A DNA stretch of 49,405 nt from CAYVUM01 sp964619055 (lineage in GTDB: Bacteria > Pseudomonadota > Alphaproteobacteria > Rhodospirillales > Defluviicoccaceae). The position numbers and the translations under genes were made by a program. The stretch covers positions 1 through 49,405 of the forward strand of contig CAZUDB010000023.1 in assembly GCA_964619055.1 (NCBI GenBank), given 5' to 3'. The first letter of the stretch is position 1, and each line of letters opens with the position of its first letter. Under the pieces are notes generated by a model that saw nothing but the letters and a program-made list of their open reading frames with translations, had not been told where the DNA came from and made no database searches. Below are positions 34,197 through 42,959 of this stretch, piece after piece.

Positions 34197-34952
34197 TCAC
34201 ACACTTTGTGCAATGGTCCAGAAGTCGTCGACCTTCAGGGACGCGCCGCCGATCAGGCCGCCGTCGATATCTGGTTGTGACAGCAGTTCGGCCGCGTTCT
34301 TCGCATTCATGGAGCCACCATAGAGGATCCGCATCTCGTCGGACACGGCCTGCCCTAGCGCTGTCACCAACTCGGCGCGCAACATGGAATGCACTTCCTG
34401 GGCCTGTTCCGGCGTCGCCGTGCGGCCGGTGCCAATCGCCCAAACCGGCTCGTAGGCAACGACGGTGTTCGCGGCCGTGGCACCACTTGGAAGCGAGCCG
34501 TGAAGCTGGCTCCGGTTCACGCCCAGGGTCTGGCCGGCATCGCGCTGCTCTAACGTCTCACCGATGCAGACAATGACTTGTAGTCCGGCCGCTAGAGCGG
34601 CTTCGGCCTTGGACTTAACGAGCCCGTCCGTTTCGGCGTGATCCGTGCGGCGCTCGGAGTGACCGACGATGACGTAGCCGCAGCCAACGTCCTTTAGCAT
34701 CCAAGCGCTGGTATCACCCGTGTGGGCGCCTTTCTCGTCAGCGTGACAATCTTGTCCGCCGACGGCGATACCAGAGCCCGCCACCGCATCAACGATCTTG
34801 GGGATGAGAACGAATGGCGGGCAGACGAGCATTTCAAAGGCTTCGCTGGCACCGGTGCGCATCCGTTCGGCAAGACCGCCCGCCAAGGTCGTGCCATCGG
34901 CAGTTAAACCGTTCATTTTCCAGTTACCGGCGATCAAAATGCGTCGGGCCAT
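34197..34952 (-). CDS. tpiA: Triose-phosphate isomerase
   Basis: Interconverts dihydroxyacetone phosphate and glyceraldehyde 3-phosphate. The 251-residue protein has IAGNWKMNG, VIVGHSERR (catalytic His), VVAYEPVWAIGTGRTATPEQAQEVH (catalytic Glu in AYEPVWAIG; loop 6), and ILYGGSMNAKNA. GGGGAGGA lies about 7 bases before the ATG. A perfect inverted repeat (34998-35013) sits 46 bases upstream of the start. secG follows after 115 bp. Confidence 0.96.
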   Translation of the reverse strand: MARRILIAGNWKMNGLTADGTTLAGGLAERMRTGASEAFEMLVCPPFVLIPKIVDAVAGSGIAVGGQDCHADEKGAHTGDTSAWMLKDVGCGYVIVGHSERRTDHAETDGLVKSKAEAALAAGLQVIVCIGETLEQRDAGQTLGVNRSQLHGSLPSGATAANTVVAYEPVWAIGTGRTATPEQAQEVHSMLRAELVTALGQAVSDEMRILYGGSMNAKNAAELLSQPDIDGGLIGGASLKVDDFWTIAQSV

Positions 34953-35320
34953 ACTTGGTTCCTCCCCGCTAGACTTAAGCTTAGACCTGTGCGCTATATG
35001 TGCGAGCGCACATCAACCAACGACCGTATGTAGCATGAGGGCCGCGGACGGCCAAGGGGCAGGCATCAACGCCGCTCGCGACCGCACCGTCCGACAACTT
35101 CGCGGCGATGGCTGGGAACGGGCGGCCCTTCGTAATGCCGACAACACGCCTAAGGGTCGCACAATGTCGGTGAAGCTCTAATCGTCCGTAAGGCGTGGCC
35201 GCTCACCTTCAGCGTCCGGCCACTGCATTGACTTACACACAAAGCGTTTCTAACTCTGGCGCAAGTGTCTGGCTAAGCGCCACAGGCCAACACCCCCTTC
35301 CATTTTTCCGAGGCCATTCC
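34953..35320. promoter_or_regulatory. tpiA/secA divergent intergenic region
   Basis: 368 bp without a credible gene. It contains the 16-bp inverted repeat at 34998-35013. The plus strand has a 48-codon open frame (35035-35181), which has no ribosome binding site and no recognised family and is left uncalled. The region must hold the promoters for tpiA (minus) and secA (plus); no clear -35/-10 pair was found. Confidence 0.35.
34998..35013. repeat. Perfect inverted repeat upstream of tpiA
   Basis: ATGTGCG and CGCACAT arms of 7 bases around a 2-base centre (AG). Its position 46-61 bases before the tpiA start suits an operator or a promoter-overlapping site. The binding factor is unknown. Confidence 0.45.
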
Positions 35321-38062
35321 ATGCTCGGTGCCATCGCCCGAAAGATGTTCGGGACCGCAAACGAACGATATCTAAAGAGCTTACAGAAATCCGTTGCCGG
35401 CATTAACGCGCTCGAGCCTTCCCTTGAGACGCTCTCCGATGGCGAATTGCGGACGCGCACCGACATGCTGAGAGCCCGCCTTGAGGACGGGGAAAAACTG
35501 GACAACCTGCTCGTCGACGGGTTTGCGACCGTCCGCGAGGCAGCAAAGCGAACGCTCGGCCAGCGTCACTTTGACATGCAGCTCATTGGTGGAATGGTCC
35601 TGCACCGCGGCCAAATCGCCGAGATGAAAACCGGCGAAGGCAAGACGCTGGCGGCAACGTTGGCCGTCTATTTGAACGCCCTTGGTGGTCAAGGCGTCCA
35701 TGTGGTGACAGTGAACGATTATCTGGCCCGTCGCGACGCCAGATGGATGGGCACGATCTACGAGTTCCTTGGCCTTTCCGTTGGCTGCATCGTCCATGGC
35801 TTGAGCGACGCTGAGCGCCGCGCCGCCTACGCATGCGACGTAACCTACGGCACCAACAACGAATTCGGTTTTGACTATCTCCGGGACAACATGAAGTTTC
35901 GGACCGACGACATGGCACAGCGTCCTTTCAATTTTGCGATCGTCGATGAAGTTGATTCGATCCTGATCGACGAGGCCAGAACACCGCTGATCATCTCCGG
36001 TCCAGCAGAAGATTCATCAGAATTGTATCGTCGGATCAACGTATTGATTCCCGACATCAGCGATGAGGATTTCGAAAAGGACGAAAAGGCACGTTCTGTT
36101 TCCTTCACCGATGCCGGCATCGAGCGCATGGAGGAATTGCTGCGCGATGCCGAATTGCTCAAATCGGGCAGCTTGTACGACCTAACCAATGTCTCACTTG
36201 TTCACCATGCCAACCAGGCGCTGCGTGCCCACAAATTGTTCACACGCGACGTGGACTACATCGTCAAGGATGGCCGTGTGCTGATCATCGATGAATTCAC
36301 CGGCCGGATGATGGAGGGACGGCGCTATTCGGAGGGCCTCCACCAAGCCCTCGAAGCCAAAGAATCTGTTCCTATCCAGCAAGAGAACCAAACACTCGCC
36401 TCCATCACTTTCCAGAATTACTTCAGGCTGTATCCGAAGCTTGCAGGTATGACCGGTACGGCCATGACAGAGGCGGGAGAATTTTCCGAAATTTACTCCT
36501 TGGAGGTCGTTGAAATCCCCACCAACCTTCCGTGTATTCGTGTCGACCATGACGATGAGGTGTATCGAACGGCCGGGGAAAAGCATGCGGCCATCCTGAC
36601 CCTGATTGAGGACTGCCGATCACGCGGTCAGCCCATTTTGGTCGGCACCGTCTCCATCGAAAAATCGGAAGGGCTGGCGGCAGAGTTGAAAGCACGCCGG
36701 ATTCCGCATCAGGTTTTAAACGCGCGTTATCATGAACAGGAAGCCCAGATCATCGCTCAAGCGGGTGTGTCCGGTGCGGTGACCATCGCCACAAACATGG
36801 CCGGGCGCGGTACTGACATTCAGCTCGGCGGCAACTTTGATATGCGCGTCAATACGGAACTGAATGACCCCGAAGATGAAGCCGGTCGAGCGAGGATTCT
36901 GTCCGAGATTAAGGCCGATCGCGAGCGGGTGCTGGCCGCCGGGGGCTGTTACATCATCGGAACGGAGCGGCACGAAAGCCGGCGCATCGACAACCAGCTT
37001 CGCGGTCGCGCCGGTCGCCAGGGCGACCCGGGCGCCTCGAAGTTTTTCCTCTCCCTGGAAGACGATTTGATGCGAATCTTCGGCTCGGCCCGCATCGACG
37101 GAATGCTCAAACGGCTTGGGCTCGAAGACGGTGAAGCGATCGTTCACCCTTGGGTCAACAAAGCACTCGAGAAAGCACAACAAAAGGTCGAGGCTCGCAA
37201 CTTCGAAATTCGTAAGAATTTGTTGCGCTTTGATGACGTAATGAACGATCAGCGGAAAGTCATCTATGAACAGCGGCGCGAGCTCATCGATGCCGAGGAC
37301 GTTAGTGATGAGCTGGAACATTACCGAAATCAGGTTATTGACGACCTCGTATCTCGCTATATTCCCGAAAAGGCGTACCCGGAACAATGGAACGTCAAGG
37401 ATCTACAAAGCGATGTCGTGACCATTCTTAATTTGGAATTGCCAATTGCCGAATGGGCCGCGGAAGAAGGGATTGCGGACGCCGAGATCCGCGATCGGCT
37501 GACCACGGCCGTGAATGAAGCCATGGCGAGAAAGGCGGCAGAATATGGGCCAGAGGTCATGAGGCCCGTGGAGAAGAGCATGCTGCTTCAGATCCTTGAT
37601 CAGACCTGGAAAGAGCACCTGCTCGCTCTGGACCACTTGCGCCATGGCATCGGACTGCGCGCCTACGGCCAACGCGATCCGCTCAACGAATATAAGCGCG
37701 AGGCCTTTGAGCTGTTCGAGGCTATGCTCACGCGATTGCGCGAGCGTGTGACAATGGTGATGTCGCACTTGGAGCTTCGAATGGCGCCGGAGGAAGAAAT
37801 TGCTGCTGCACGAGCCCGCCAAAACGGTTTGATCGGCGGCGAATGGCACGAGGGTCGGGAAGACCCGGCCTTTGCCGAGCTCGAACCAAGAAGCGACGGA
37901 GACAGCGCTGTCCTGCAAAGGCCGGCCCGCAGCCGACGTCAAGCGGGCGAGGCTTCCATTGACCCCAACGATCCGGCCACCTGGGGCCGGGTCGCCCGCA
38001 ACGCCCCCTGCCCGTGCGGATCAGGCAAGAAATACAAGCACTGCCATGGCAAGTTGGCGTAA
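35321..38062 (+). CDS. secA: Preprotein translocase ATPase SecA
   Basis: ATPase motor of the Sec export pathway. From ATG at 35321 (GAGG 7 bases upstream) the protein is 913 residues. It starts MLGAIARKMFGTANERYLK, has Walker A in MKTGEGKTLAATLAVYLNAL (shown in part), DEVDSILIDEARTPLIISGP, the helicase motif TNMAGRGTDIQLGGN, ESRRIDNQLRGRAGRQGDPG, and the C-terminal zinc motif CPCGSGKKYKHCHG that binds SecB or ribosomes. The frame is open upstream to 35195, but those 42 residues are not SecA-like. Convergent with nrdJ, 5 bp apart. Confidence 0.97.
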   Translation: MLGAIARKMFGTANERYLKSLQKSVAGINALEPSLETLSDGELRTRTDMLRARLEDGEKLDNLLVDGFATVREAAKRTLGQRHFDMQLIGGMVLHRGQIAEMKTGEGKTLAATLAVYLNALGGQGVHVVTVNDYLARRDARWMGTIYEFLGLSVGCIVHGLSDAERRAAYACDVTYGTNNEFGFDYLRDNMKFRTDDMAQRPFNFAIVDEVDSILIDEARTPLIISGPAEDSSELYRRINVLIPDISDEDFEKDEKARSVSFTDAGIERMEELLRDAELLKSGSLYDLTNVSLVHHANQALRAHKLFTRDVDYIVKDGRVLIIDEFTGRMMEGRRYSEGLHQALEAKESVPIQQENQTLASITFQNYFRLYPKLAGMTGTAMTEAGEFSEIYSLEVVEIPTNLPCIRVDHDDEVYRTAGEKHAAILTLIEDCRSRGQPILVGTVSIEKSEGLAAELKARRIPHQVLNARYHEQEAQIIAQAGVSGAVTIATNMAGRGTDIQLGGNFDMRVNTELNDPEDEAGRARILSEIKADRERVLAAGGCYIIGTERHESRRIDNQLRGRAGRQGDPGASKFFLSLEDDLMRIFGSARIDGMLKRLGLEDGEAIVHPWVNKALEKAQQKVEARNFEIRKNLLRFDDVMNDQRKVIYEQRRELIDAEDVSDELEHYRNQVIDDLVSRYIPEKAYPEQWNVKDLQSDVVTILNLELPIAEWAAEEGIADAEIRDRLTTAVNEAMARKAAEYGPEVMRPVEKSMLLQILDQTWKEHLLALDHLRHGIGLRAYGQRDPLNEYKREAFELFEAMLTRLRERVTMVMSHLELRMAPEEEIAAARARQNGLIGGEWHEGREDPAFAELEPRSDGDSAVLQRPARSRRQAGEASIDPNDPATWGRVARNAPCPCGSGKKYKHCHGKLA

Positions 38063-38067
38063 CCCGA

Positions 38068-40449
38068 TCATCCACACTTTGAATAGCCGCAGCCGGTGCA
38101 GGTGTCACAATCCTCAAGCCGGATGAGGGAGGGCGAGCCGCATTTCGGGCATTGTCGAAATCTCCGGTCGGCTGTGGCTGCCGGCGCGGAAGCTTCGACG
38201 GATTCCCGGATTTCAGACTGGATGACGGCTCGGACCGGATCGCCACCTCTGATCTGCTGAAAGGCCTCCGGCGGGTTGCGATCCTGGCCCGGAGCCGGAA
38301 GAAATCCGATATCGATCATATGGCGCTCAATCACCTCGCCAATGGCGGCAAGCAAGCTTGGGACATAACGTCCCCCCATCCACTGGCCGCCACGCGGATC
38401 GAAGACAGCCTTAAGCTCCTCGACGACAAAAGAGACGTCACCGCCACGCCTAAACACCGCGGAGATCATCCGCGTCAAGGCGACGGTCCAGGCATAATGC
38501 TCCGTATTCTTGGAATTGATGAACACTTCAAACGGCCGACGTCGGCCGTCCTGGATAATGTCATTGATAGTGATGTAGATGGCGTGGTCAGTGTCCGGCC
38601 AACGCACCTTGTACGTCTGACCAGTCAGAGCTTCCGGTCGGTCCAACGGGCGAAACATCTGGACGATTGCGCCGGAGTCCCCCAGGTCGTGGGGCCGAGC
38701 CGCAGCCGAAGGTGCCGCCAACGGAAGCTCGGGCTGCGGATTGGATACCGGTTCAGACTTGCTGACCTCCAGTACGGCGCCCGTAATGTCATTGGGGCGG
38801 TAGGTCGTGCAGCCCTTGCAGCCAAGATCATAGGATTGCTGGTAAACGTCTTGAAAGTCACGAAAAGAGATGTCTTCCGGGCAATTGATGGTCTTCGAAA
38901 TGGAGCTGTCGATGAAGCGTTGAACGGCAGCCTGCATCACCAAATGATCATGCGGGCCTAAAGCCTGAGCATCGACAAACGCCTCGCTGAGAGGCGCCGA
39001 CTCACCCTTTAATCGGCGGTATAGCCGATAGGCATAATCGGTCACCTCTTCTTCCTGCCGGCTGCCATTGGCAAGCAAAATGTGGCGCGTGTAGCGGAAG
39101 CTGAACACGGGCTCAAGCCCGGACGACACGTTGTCCGCAAACAGCGAGATCGTGCCCGTTGGTGCCACGGAGGTTAGCAAGGCATTGCGAATGCCCTTGG
39201 CGGCGATGGCGTCCCGAACGTCTGAGTCCAGCGACGAAACGGTCGCCCCGGCCAGATAGGCATCACGCTCAAACAGCGGGAAAGGCCCCTTCTCGGCGGC
39301 CAAATCGGCAGAAGCGAGATAAGCAGCACGCTGAATGGTTCTCATCCAGTGCTCCGTGAGGCGCACAGCATCGCTGCCGCCGTAACGAGCCCCGCACATG
39401 ATCAAGGCATCGGCCAAGCCAGTAATGCCGAGTCCAATTCGCCGTTTGCTTACCGCCTCATGGGCCTGCTCAGGCAACGGATAGCCGGAAATGTCGATAA
39501 CATTGTCGAGCATCCGCACGGCCAATGCGACAAGGTCGGCAAGGACATCCTCCGCAATCCTCGCCTCGGCCGTGAAGGGGGATTGAACAAGCCGCGCCAG
39601 ATTTACGGAACCGAGCAGACAGGTGCCGTACGCTGGAAGCGGCTGCTCGCCACAAGGATTGGTGGCATGGATATGCTCACAATAATGCAGGTTATTGAGC
39701 TGGTTGATCCGATCGATGAAGATCACGCCCGGTTCGGCATAGGCATAGGTGGCCCGCATAATGCGATCCCACAGATCCCGAGCCCGAATGCTCGCGTGGG
39801 TAACGCCGCCAAACTGCAATTCCCAAGCGGCATCCTCCTTTACCGCCTGCATAAAGGCATCGGTGACCAGAACGGAAAGATTGAACATTCTAAGCCGACC
39901 GGGCTCTCGTTTGGCCTCGATGAACGATTCGATATCCGGATGATCACAGCGCATGACGGCAATCATTGCACCGCGACGCGAGCCGGCACTCATGATCGTT
40001 CGGCACATGGCGTCCCAAACATCCATGAACGACAACGGCCCGGACGCATCGGCGCCAACACCTTTGACCGGAGCCCCCTTGGGACGAAGCGAAGAAAAAT
40101 CGTACCCGATCCCTCCGCCCTGCTGCATGGTTAGCGCCGCCTGCTTCAAGTGCTCAAAAATCCCGGCCATGTCGTCCGGAATGTCACCCATCACGAAACA
40201 GTTGAACAAAGTCACGCGCCGCCCGGAGCCAGCGCCGGCAAAAATGCGGCCTGCAGGTAGAACCTTGAAGTCCGCCAGAGCATCGTAGAATCGCTTGGAC
40301 CATACCTCCGGCTCAACTTCCAAGCGTGATAGCTCCGTAGCCACTCGGCGCCAGGTGTCCTCGATGGTGCCATCCAACGGGCCGCCACCAAGGGCCTTAA
40401 GCCGATACTTCATGTCCCAGATACGCTGCGAGATCGGCGCGACTTGCAT
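38068..40449 (-). CDS. nrdJ: Adenosylcobalamin-dependent ribonucleotide reductase (class II), short form
   Basis: Reduces ribonucleotides to deoxyribonucleotides using B12. The 793-residue protein has the reductase barrel with TLFNCFVMGDIPDD (first redox Cys), GGGIGYDFSSLRPKGAPV, NPCGEQPLPAYGTCLLGSVN (Asn-Cys-Glu radical site), a TSCPD domain (about 610-710) and a C-terminal zinc-ribbon-like Cys cluster (CPKCGSP, CDTCTGCGYSKC). There is no N-terminal ATP-cone: the barrel starts by about residue 70. Many alphaproteobacterial NrdJ proteins are about 1,200 residues, so this is the short type. AAGGGG lies 8 bases before the ATG. No cobalamin riboswitch fits in the 77-bp gap upstream. Confidence 0.93.
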   Translation of the reverse strand: MQVAPISQRIWDMKYRLKALGGGPLDGTIEDTWRRVATELSRLEVEPEVWSKRFYDALADFKVLPAGRIFAGAGSGRRVTLFNCFVMGDIPDDMAGIFEHLKQAALTMQQGGGIGYDFSSLRPKGAPVKGVGADASGPLSFMDVWDAMCRTIMSAGSRRGAMIAVMRCDHPDIESFIEAKREPGRLRMFNLSVLVTDAFMQAVKEDAAWELQFGGVTHASIRARDLWDRIMRATYAYAEPGVIFIDRINQLNNLHYCEHIHATNPCGEQPLPAYGTCLLGSVNLARLVQSPFTAEARIAEDVLADLVALAVRMLDNVIDISGYPLPEQAHEAVSKRRIGLGITGLADALIMCGARYGGSDAVRLTEHWMRTIQRAAYLASADLAAEKGPFPLFERDAYLAGATVSSLDSDVRDAIAAKGIRNALLTSVAPTGTISLFADNVSSGLEPVFSFRYTRHILLANGSRQEEEVTDYAYRLYRRLKGESAPLSEAFVDAQALGPHDHLVMQAAVQRFIDSSISKTINCPEDISFRDFQDVYQQSYDLGCKGCTTYRPNDITGAVLEVSKSEPVSNPQPELPLAAPSAAARPHDLGDSGAIVQMFRPLDRPEALTGQTYKVRWPDTDHAIYITINDIIQDGRRRPFEVFINSKNTEHYAWTVALTRMISAVFRRGGDVSFVVEELKAVFDPRGGQWMGGRYVPSLLAAIGEVIERHMIDIGFLPAPGQDRNPPEAFQQIRGGDPVRAVIQSEIRESVEASAPAATADRRFRQCPKCGSPSLIRLEDCDTCTGCGYSKCG

Positions 40450-40526
40450 GCTCGATACCCCTTATTCAGCCACCCATTGGGGGGGACGGACCCTGTAAAC
40501 CTGACATTTTCATGTCAATGTTCTTG

Positions 40527-41345
40527 TTATGTTTCATTCTTGCGAGAAGTGCGCGAAGAGGTGGAGCGATGAGCAAGGTTGGCGGCGTGATTTGCACGAA
40601 GACGGCCGGACTCAGGTCCAGACGCATGAGCGGCGTCCGACTCGACCGGGCTAACACCGGAAACGTCATCAAGCTTGGCAGACAGCGCCTGCAAAAATGA
40701 TCGCCTCTCCAAGCCGCAGGGCATCGGCGGATGAATTCTGACTGTAACCGTTCCGGGGTAGAAGCGGAAGGCTTCGCGCCCCCACAATAAGCCTGAATTC
40801 AGGGCGACCGGAACAACGGGAACACGGCACCGCGCATAAAGCGCGGCGATTCCTGGATGTAATGGCGCGGTCCGGCCCGGTTGGATCCGGGTTCCCTCCG
40901 GAAAAACAACAACCTGCTGCCCCTGATCGATAGCATTGCCAACACGGTCAACCAAACCTTTCAGTGCCTTTGCTCCACCCGATCTGTCGATCCCGATACA
41001 ACCTGCTTTCCTGGCGTACCAGCCAAAAAACGGGATCTGCAACAGCTCCTGTTTCATGACGTAAACGGGATCCGGGAGGATCCCGTGGAAGAAGAATGTG
41101 TCCCACGCCGATTGGTGCTTGGACGCAATAACAACCGGGCCCGCAGGCAAATTTTCAAGGCCCTTAACGTCGGAACGAATTCCGCAAATCACGCGTGCCG
41201 CCGCGATCAAGCCGCCGACCCAGAATCGGACACCGGTCTGCATGGTCCGCCTTGGCATCGCAAGAAGTGGGATGTAGACAATCGCCAAAACCGCGGTAAA
41301 TCCATAATAAAAAAGGTTATAAAAAAAAGATCTTACTGCGATCAT
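40527..41345 (-). CDS. plsC: 1-acyl-sn-glycerol-3-phosphate acyltransferase
   Basis: Adds the second acyl chain in phosphatidic acid synthesis at the inner membrane. The 272-residue protein has two N-terminal hydrophobic segments (about 5-50), the catalytic ASKHQSAWDTFFF (HX4D), VFPEGTRIQPG (block III) and VPVVPVALNSGLLW (block IV). The last 45 residues are Ser/Arg/Ala-rich and poorly structured, longer than in most relatives; this may be a loosely conserved tail or an old frame change near the 3' end. It follows the DUF218 gene after a hairpin. Confidence 0.91.
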   Translation of the reverse strand: MIAVRSFFYNLFYYGFTAVLAIVYIPLLAMPRRTMQTGVRFWVGGLIAAARVICGIRSDVKGLENLPAGPVVIASKHQSAWDTFFFHGILPDPVYVMKQELLQIPFFGWYARKAGCIGIDRSGGAKALKGLVDRVGNAIDQGQQVVVFPEGTRIQPGRTAPLHPGIAALYARCRVPVVPVALNSGLLWGREAFRFYPGTVTVRIHPPMPCGLERRSFLQALSAKLDDVSGVSPVESDAAHASGPESGRLRANHAANLAHRSTSSRTSRKNET

Positions 41346-41362
41346 TTGATCAATTCTGACTT

Positions 41363-41387
41363 AGGCTTCCTTAGAATTTGGAAGCCT
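41363..41387 (-). terminator. Intercistronic hairpin between DUF218 gene and plsC
   Basis: Perfect 8-bp stem (41363-41370 with 41380-41387, 9-base loop), 9 bases after the DUF218 stop and 17 bases before the plsC start. It has no T-run, so it may act as a partial terminator, an RNA processing site or a block to the weak plsC ribosome binding site (GGAAG lies in the stem). Confidence 0.45.
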
Positions 41388-41396
41388 CTGATGTTA

Positions 41397-42008
41397 TCAT
41401 CGAAAAAGTCCGAGCAGATATTTGTTGAACTCACTTACGATTAAGGCAGCTGTGCCCGGCCATTTCCACCACTGATCGGTTTTCACGTCACTGGCGAACA
41501 CGGGATTGGGGACAATATCCACCTCCGGCAATACACGCCTAAACTCAGCCAAACTTCGCGGCATATGGTAACTGGATGTAACGAGCCTCAGCGACCGAAA
41601 TGCATGAAGATTCATCCATTCGGCTACCTCTTTAGCATTACCCCGAGTGTTGGTGGCGTTGTGGCCAATCTCTATGCAGCAGCGAAGCGTCAAAGGTGCC
41701 TGCGGTGCCAATTTGATGAGATCTTCGACGCCCACATCCTCATGGACGCCTGAGATGAACATCCGCTCCGCCCAGCCGCCAGCGAGGAGCGCCATGCCCG
41801 CTTCAACCCGTTTGCTTCCTCCGGTCAGCACCACGATGGCGTCCGTCCGTGACCAAGTGTCCTCCACCCGGCCGGGGATACCCGCGGCGAATTCAATCAG
41901 CCCAATCAGCCAAATCAACATGATCCCGGCCAGCACGCTAATCACGATGCGTTTGTGGCCATGATGTGGGCGAACAAGACCGATTAAACGGGCGACCAAC
42001 GGTGCCAT
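41397..42008 (-). CDS. YdcF/DUF218 family membrane protein
   Basis: The 203-residue protein has one N-terminal membrane helix (about 23-45) and a DUF218 domain outside it: DAIVVLTGGSKRVEAGMALL, RMFISGVHEDVGVEDL, NATNTRGNAKEVAEWM and LVTSSYHMPRSLAEFRRVLP. DUF218 proteins (E. coli YdcF, ElyC/SanA) are linked to envelope and peptidoglycan maintenance. Its stop-start spacing to ftsX (3 bp) indicates one transcript with ftsEX, which fits an envelope role. Confidence 0.88.
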   Translation of the reverse strand: MAPLVARLIGLVRPHHGHKRIVISVLAGIMLIWLIGLIEFAAGIPGRVEDTWSRTDAIVVLTGGSKRVEAGMALLAGGWAERMFISGVHEDVGVEDLIKLAPQAPLTLRCCIEIGHNATNTRGNAKEVAEWMNLHAFRSLRLVTSSYHMPRSLAEFRRVLPEVDIVPNPVFASDVKTDQWWKWPGTAALIVSEFNKYLLGLFR

Positions 42009-42011
42009 TTC

Positions 42012-42926
42012 CTAAAATGTGCTCCGCAACCAGCGCACCACGGTGATGCGCGCGGTCACCATATTGAGGCCCGCAATCAACAGCGGAATGACGACTAGCA
42101 GCGCCCAAACGGGCCAAGGCGGGATCGTGAGACCGAGACTGGTCGGCAACAGTCCACTTGCTATCAAGGCGATACCAGTCGCAGCCGCCAAAGCGAATCC
42201 CACGCCGCCGCCAACCAGCCCTCTGCGAAAAGCGCGATCGGCAAATGGACCAACAATGTCGCGCTCCTCTGCTCCCAATCGCCGCAAGATGTCCAAGGTC
42301 TCGGCGTGAACGGTTATCGCCAATCGTGTTGAAATGGTGCCAATTAGCGCGATTGCAGCAACAATGAGCACAAAAACGAGGGCCACGATGGCCTGAAAAA
42401 GGTCCAATAGCGCCGTAAATGAACCGGGCTCTCCACCATAGTTTTCGAGTCGTGTTCCTGGCGCCAAACCATCGAGCTTGGCCGCAAGAGTCCTTCGATC
42501 CAAAATTTTTTCGGAATCGACGGTCACGTCAACAAAAGTTGGCAGTGGCACGCTTATCTTGCCGCCATTGCTCCCCACCCATTGAGACAATTCTCTCGTT
42601 AGGTTTTCGGATGGAACCGCCACGGCCGACCTGATGCCAGGTGTCGACGTTAGCATATCTAGAATTTGAGCGAGACGCTGGTCACCGTTTCTTGCCTGGT
42701 CGCGACCGATCGCAGCGGCGAAATCGTGAGGCAGAGCGACAGATGCATTCGGTGGCACCTCGACGACGAGGACATTATCAAATGCGTTGTGCCATTGGGC
42801 CGCGGTGGTCGCCAGCGTGAGACCGCCGCTCAAAACGAAGAAGATGATGTAAGCCAGGATCGCAAGCACCAGCGAGAGGTCGCGGCCATCCGGTTCGCCT
42901 CGAAATGGAATGCTGGCTGGGCGCAA
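42012..42926 (-). CDS. ftsX: Cell division protein FtsX
   Basis: Membrane partner of FtsE. FtsEX regulates peptidoglycan hydrolases at the septum. The 304-residue protein has four membrane helices (about 17-40, 180-205, 232-255 and 270-292), with an extracellular domain between helices 1 and 2 (about 45-175) and the conserved IVALVFVLIVAAIALIGTIS and LDILRRLGAEERDIVGPF (coupling region to FtsE). It starts 33 bp after the ftsE stop. Confidence 0.87.
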   Translation of the reverse strand: MRPASIPFRGEPDGRDLSLVLAILAYIIFFVLSGGLTLATTAAQWHNAFDNVLVVEVPPNASVALPHDFAAAIGRDQARNGDQRLAQILDMLTSTPGIRSAVAVPSENLTRELSQWVGSNGGKISVPLPTFVDVTVDSEKILDRRTLAAKLDGLAPGTRLENYGGEPGSFTALLDLFQAIVALVFVLIVAAIALIGTISTRLAITVHAETLDILRRLGAEERDIVGPFADRAFRRGLVGGGVGFALAAATGIALIASGLLPTSLGLTIPPWPVWALLVVIPLLIAGLNMVTARITVVRWLRSTF

Positions 42927-42959
42927 CGTCTCCGTCCTCCGTCATGACAGCGTATCACG

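Noticed and set aside
35035..35181. 48-codon frame in the tpiA/secA gap
   Set aside because: No ribosome binding site, no hydrophobic or motif pattern, no recognised family.
35195..35320. 42-residue N-terminal extension of SecA
   Set aside because: Not conserved in SecA; the standard start MLGAIARKMFG is at 35321 with GAGG upstream.
40450..40526. Possible cobalamin riboswitch before the B12-dependent reductase
   Set aside because: The gap is only 77 bp; a cobalamin riboswitch needs about 200 bases and no B12-box-like sequence was seen.
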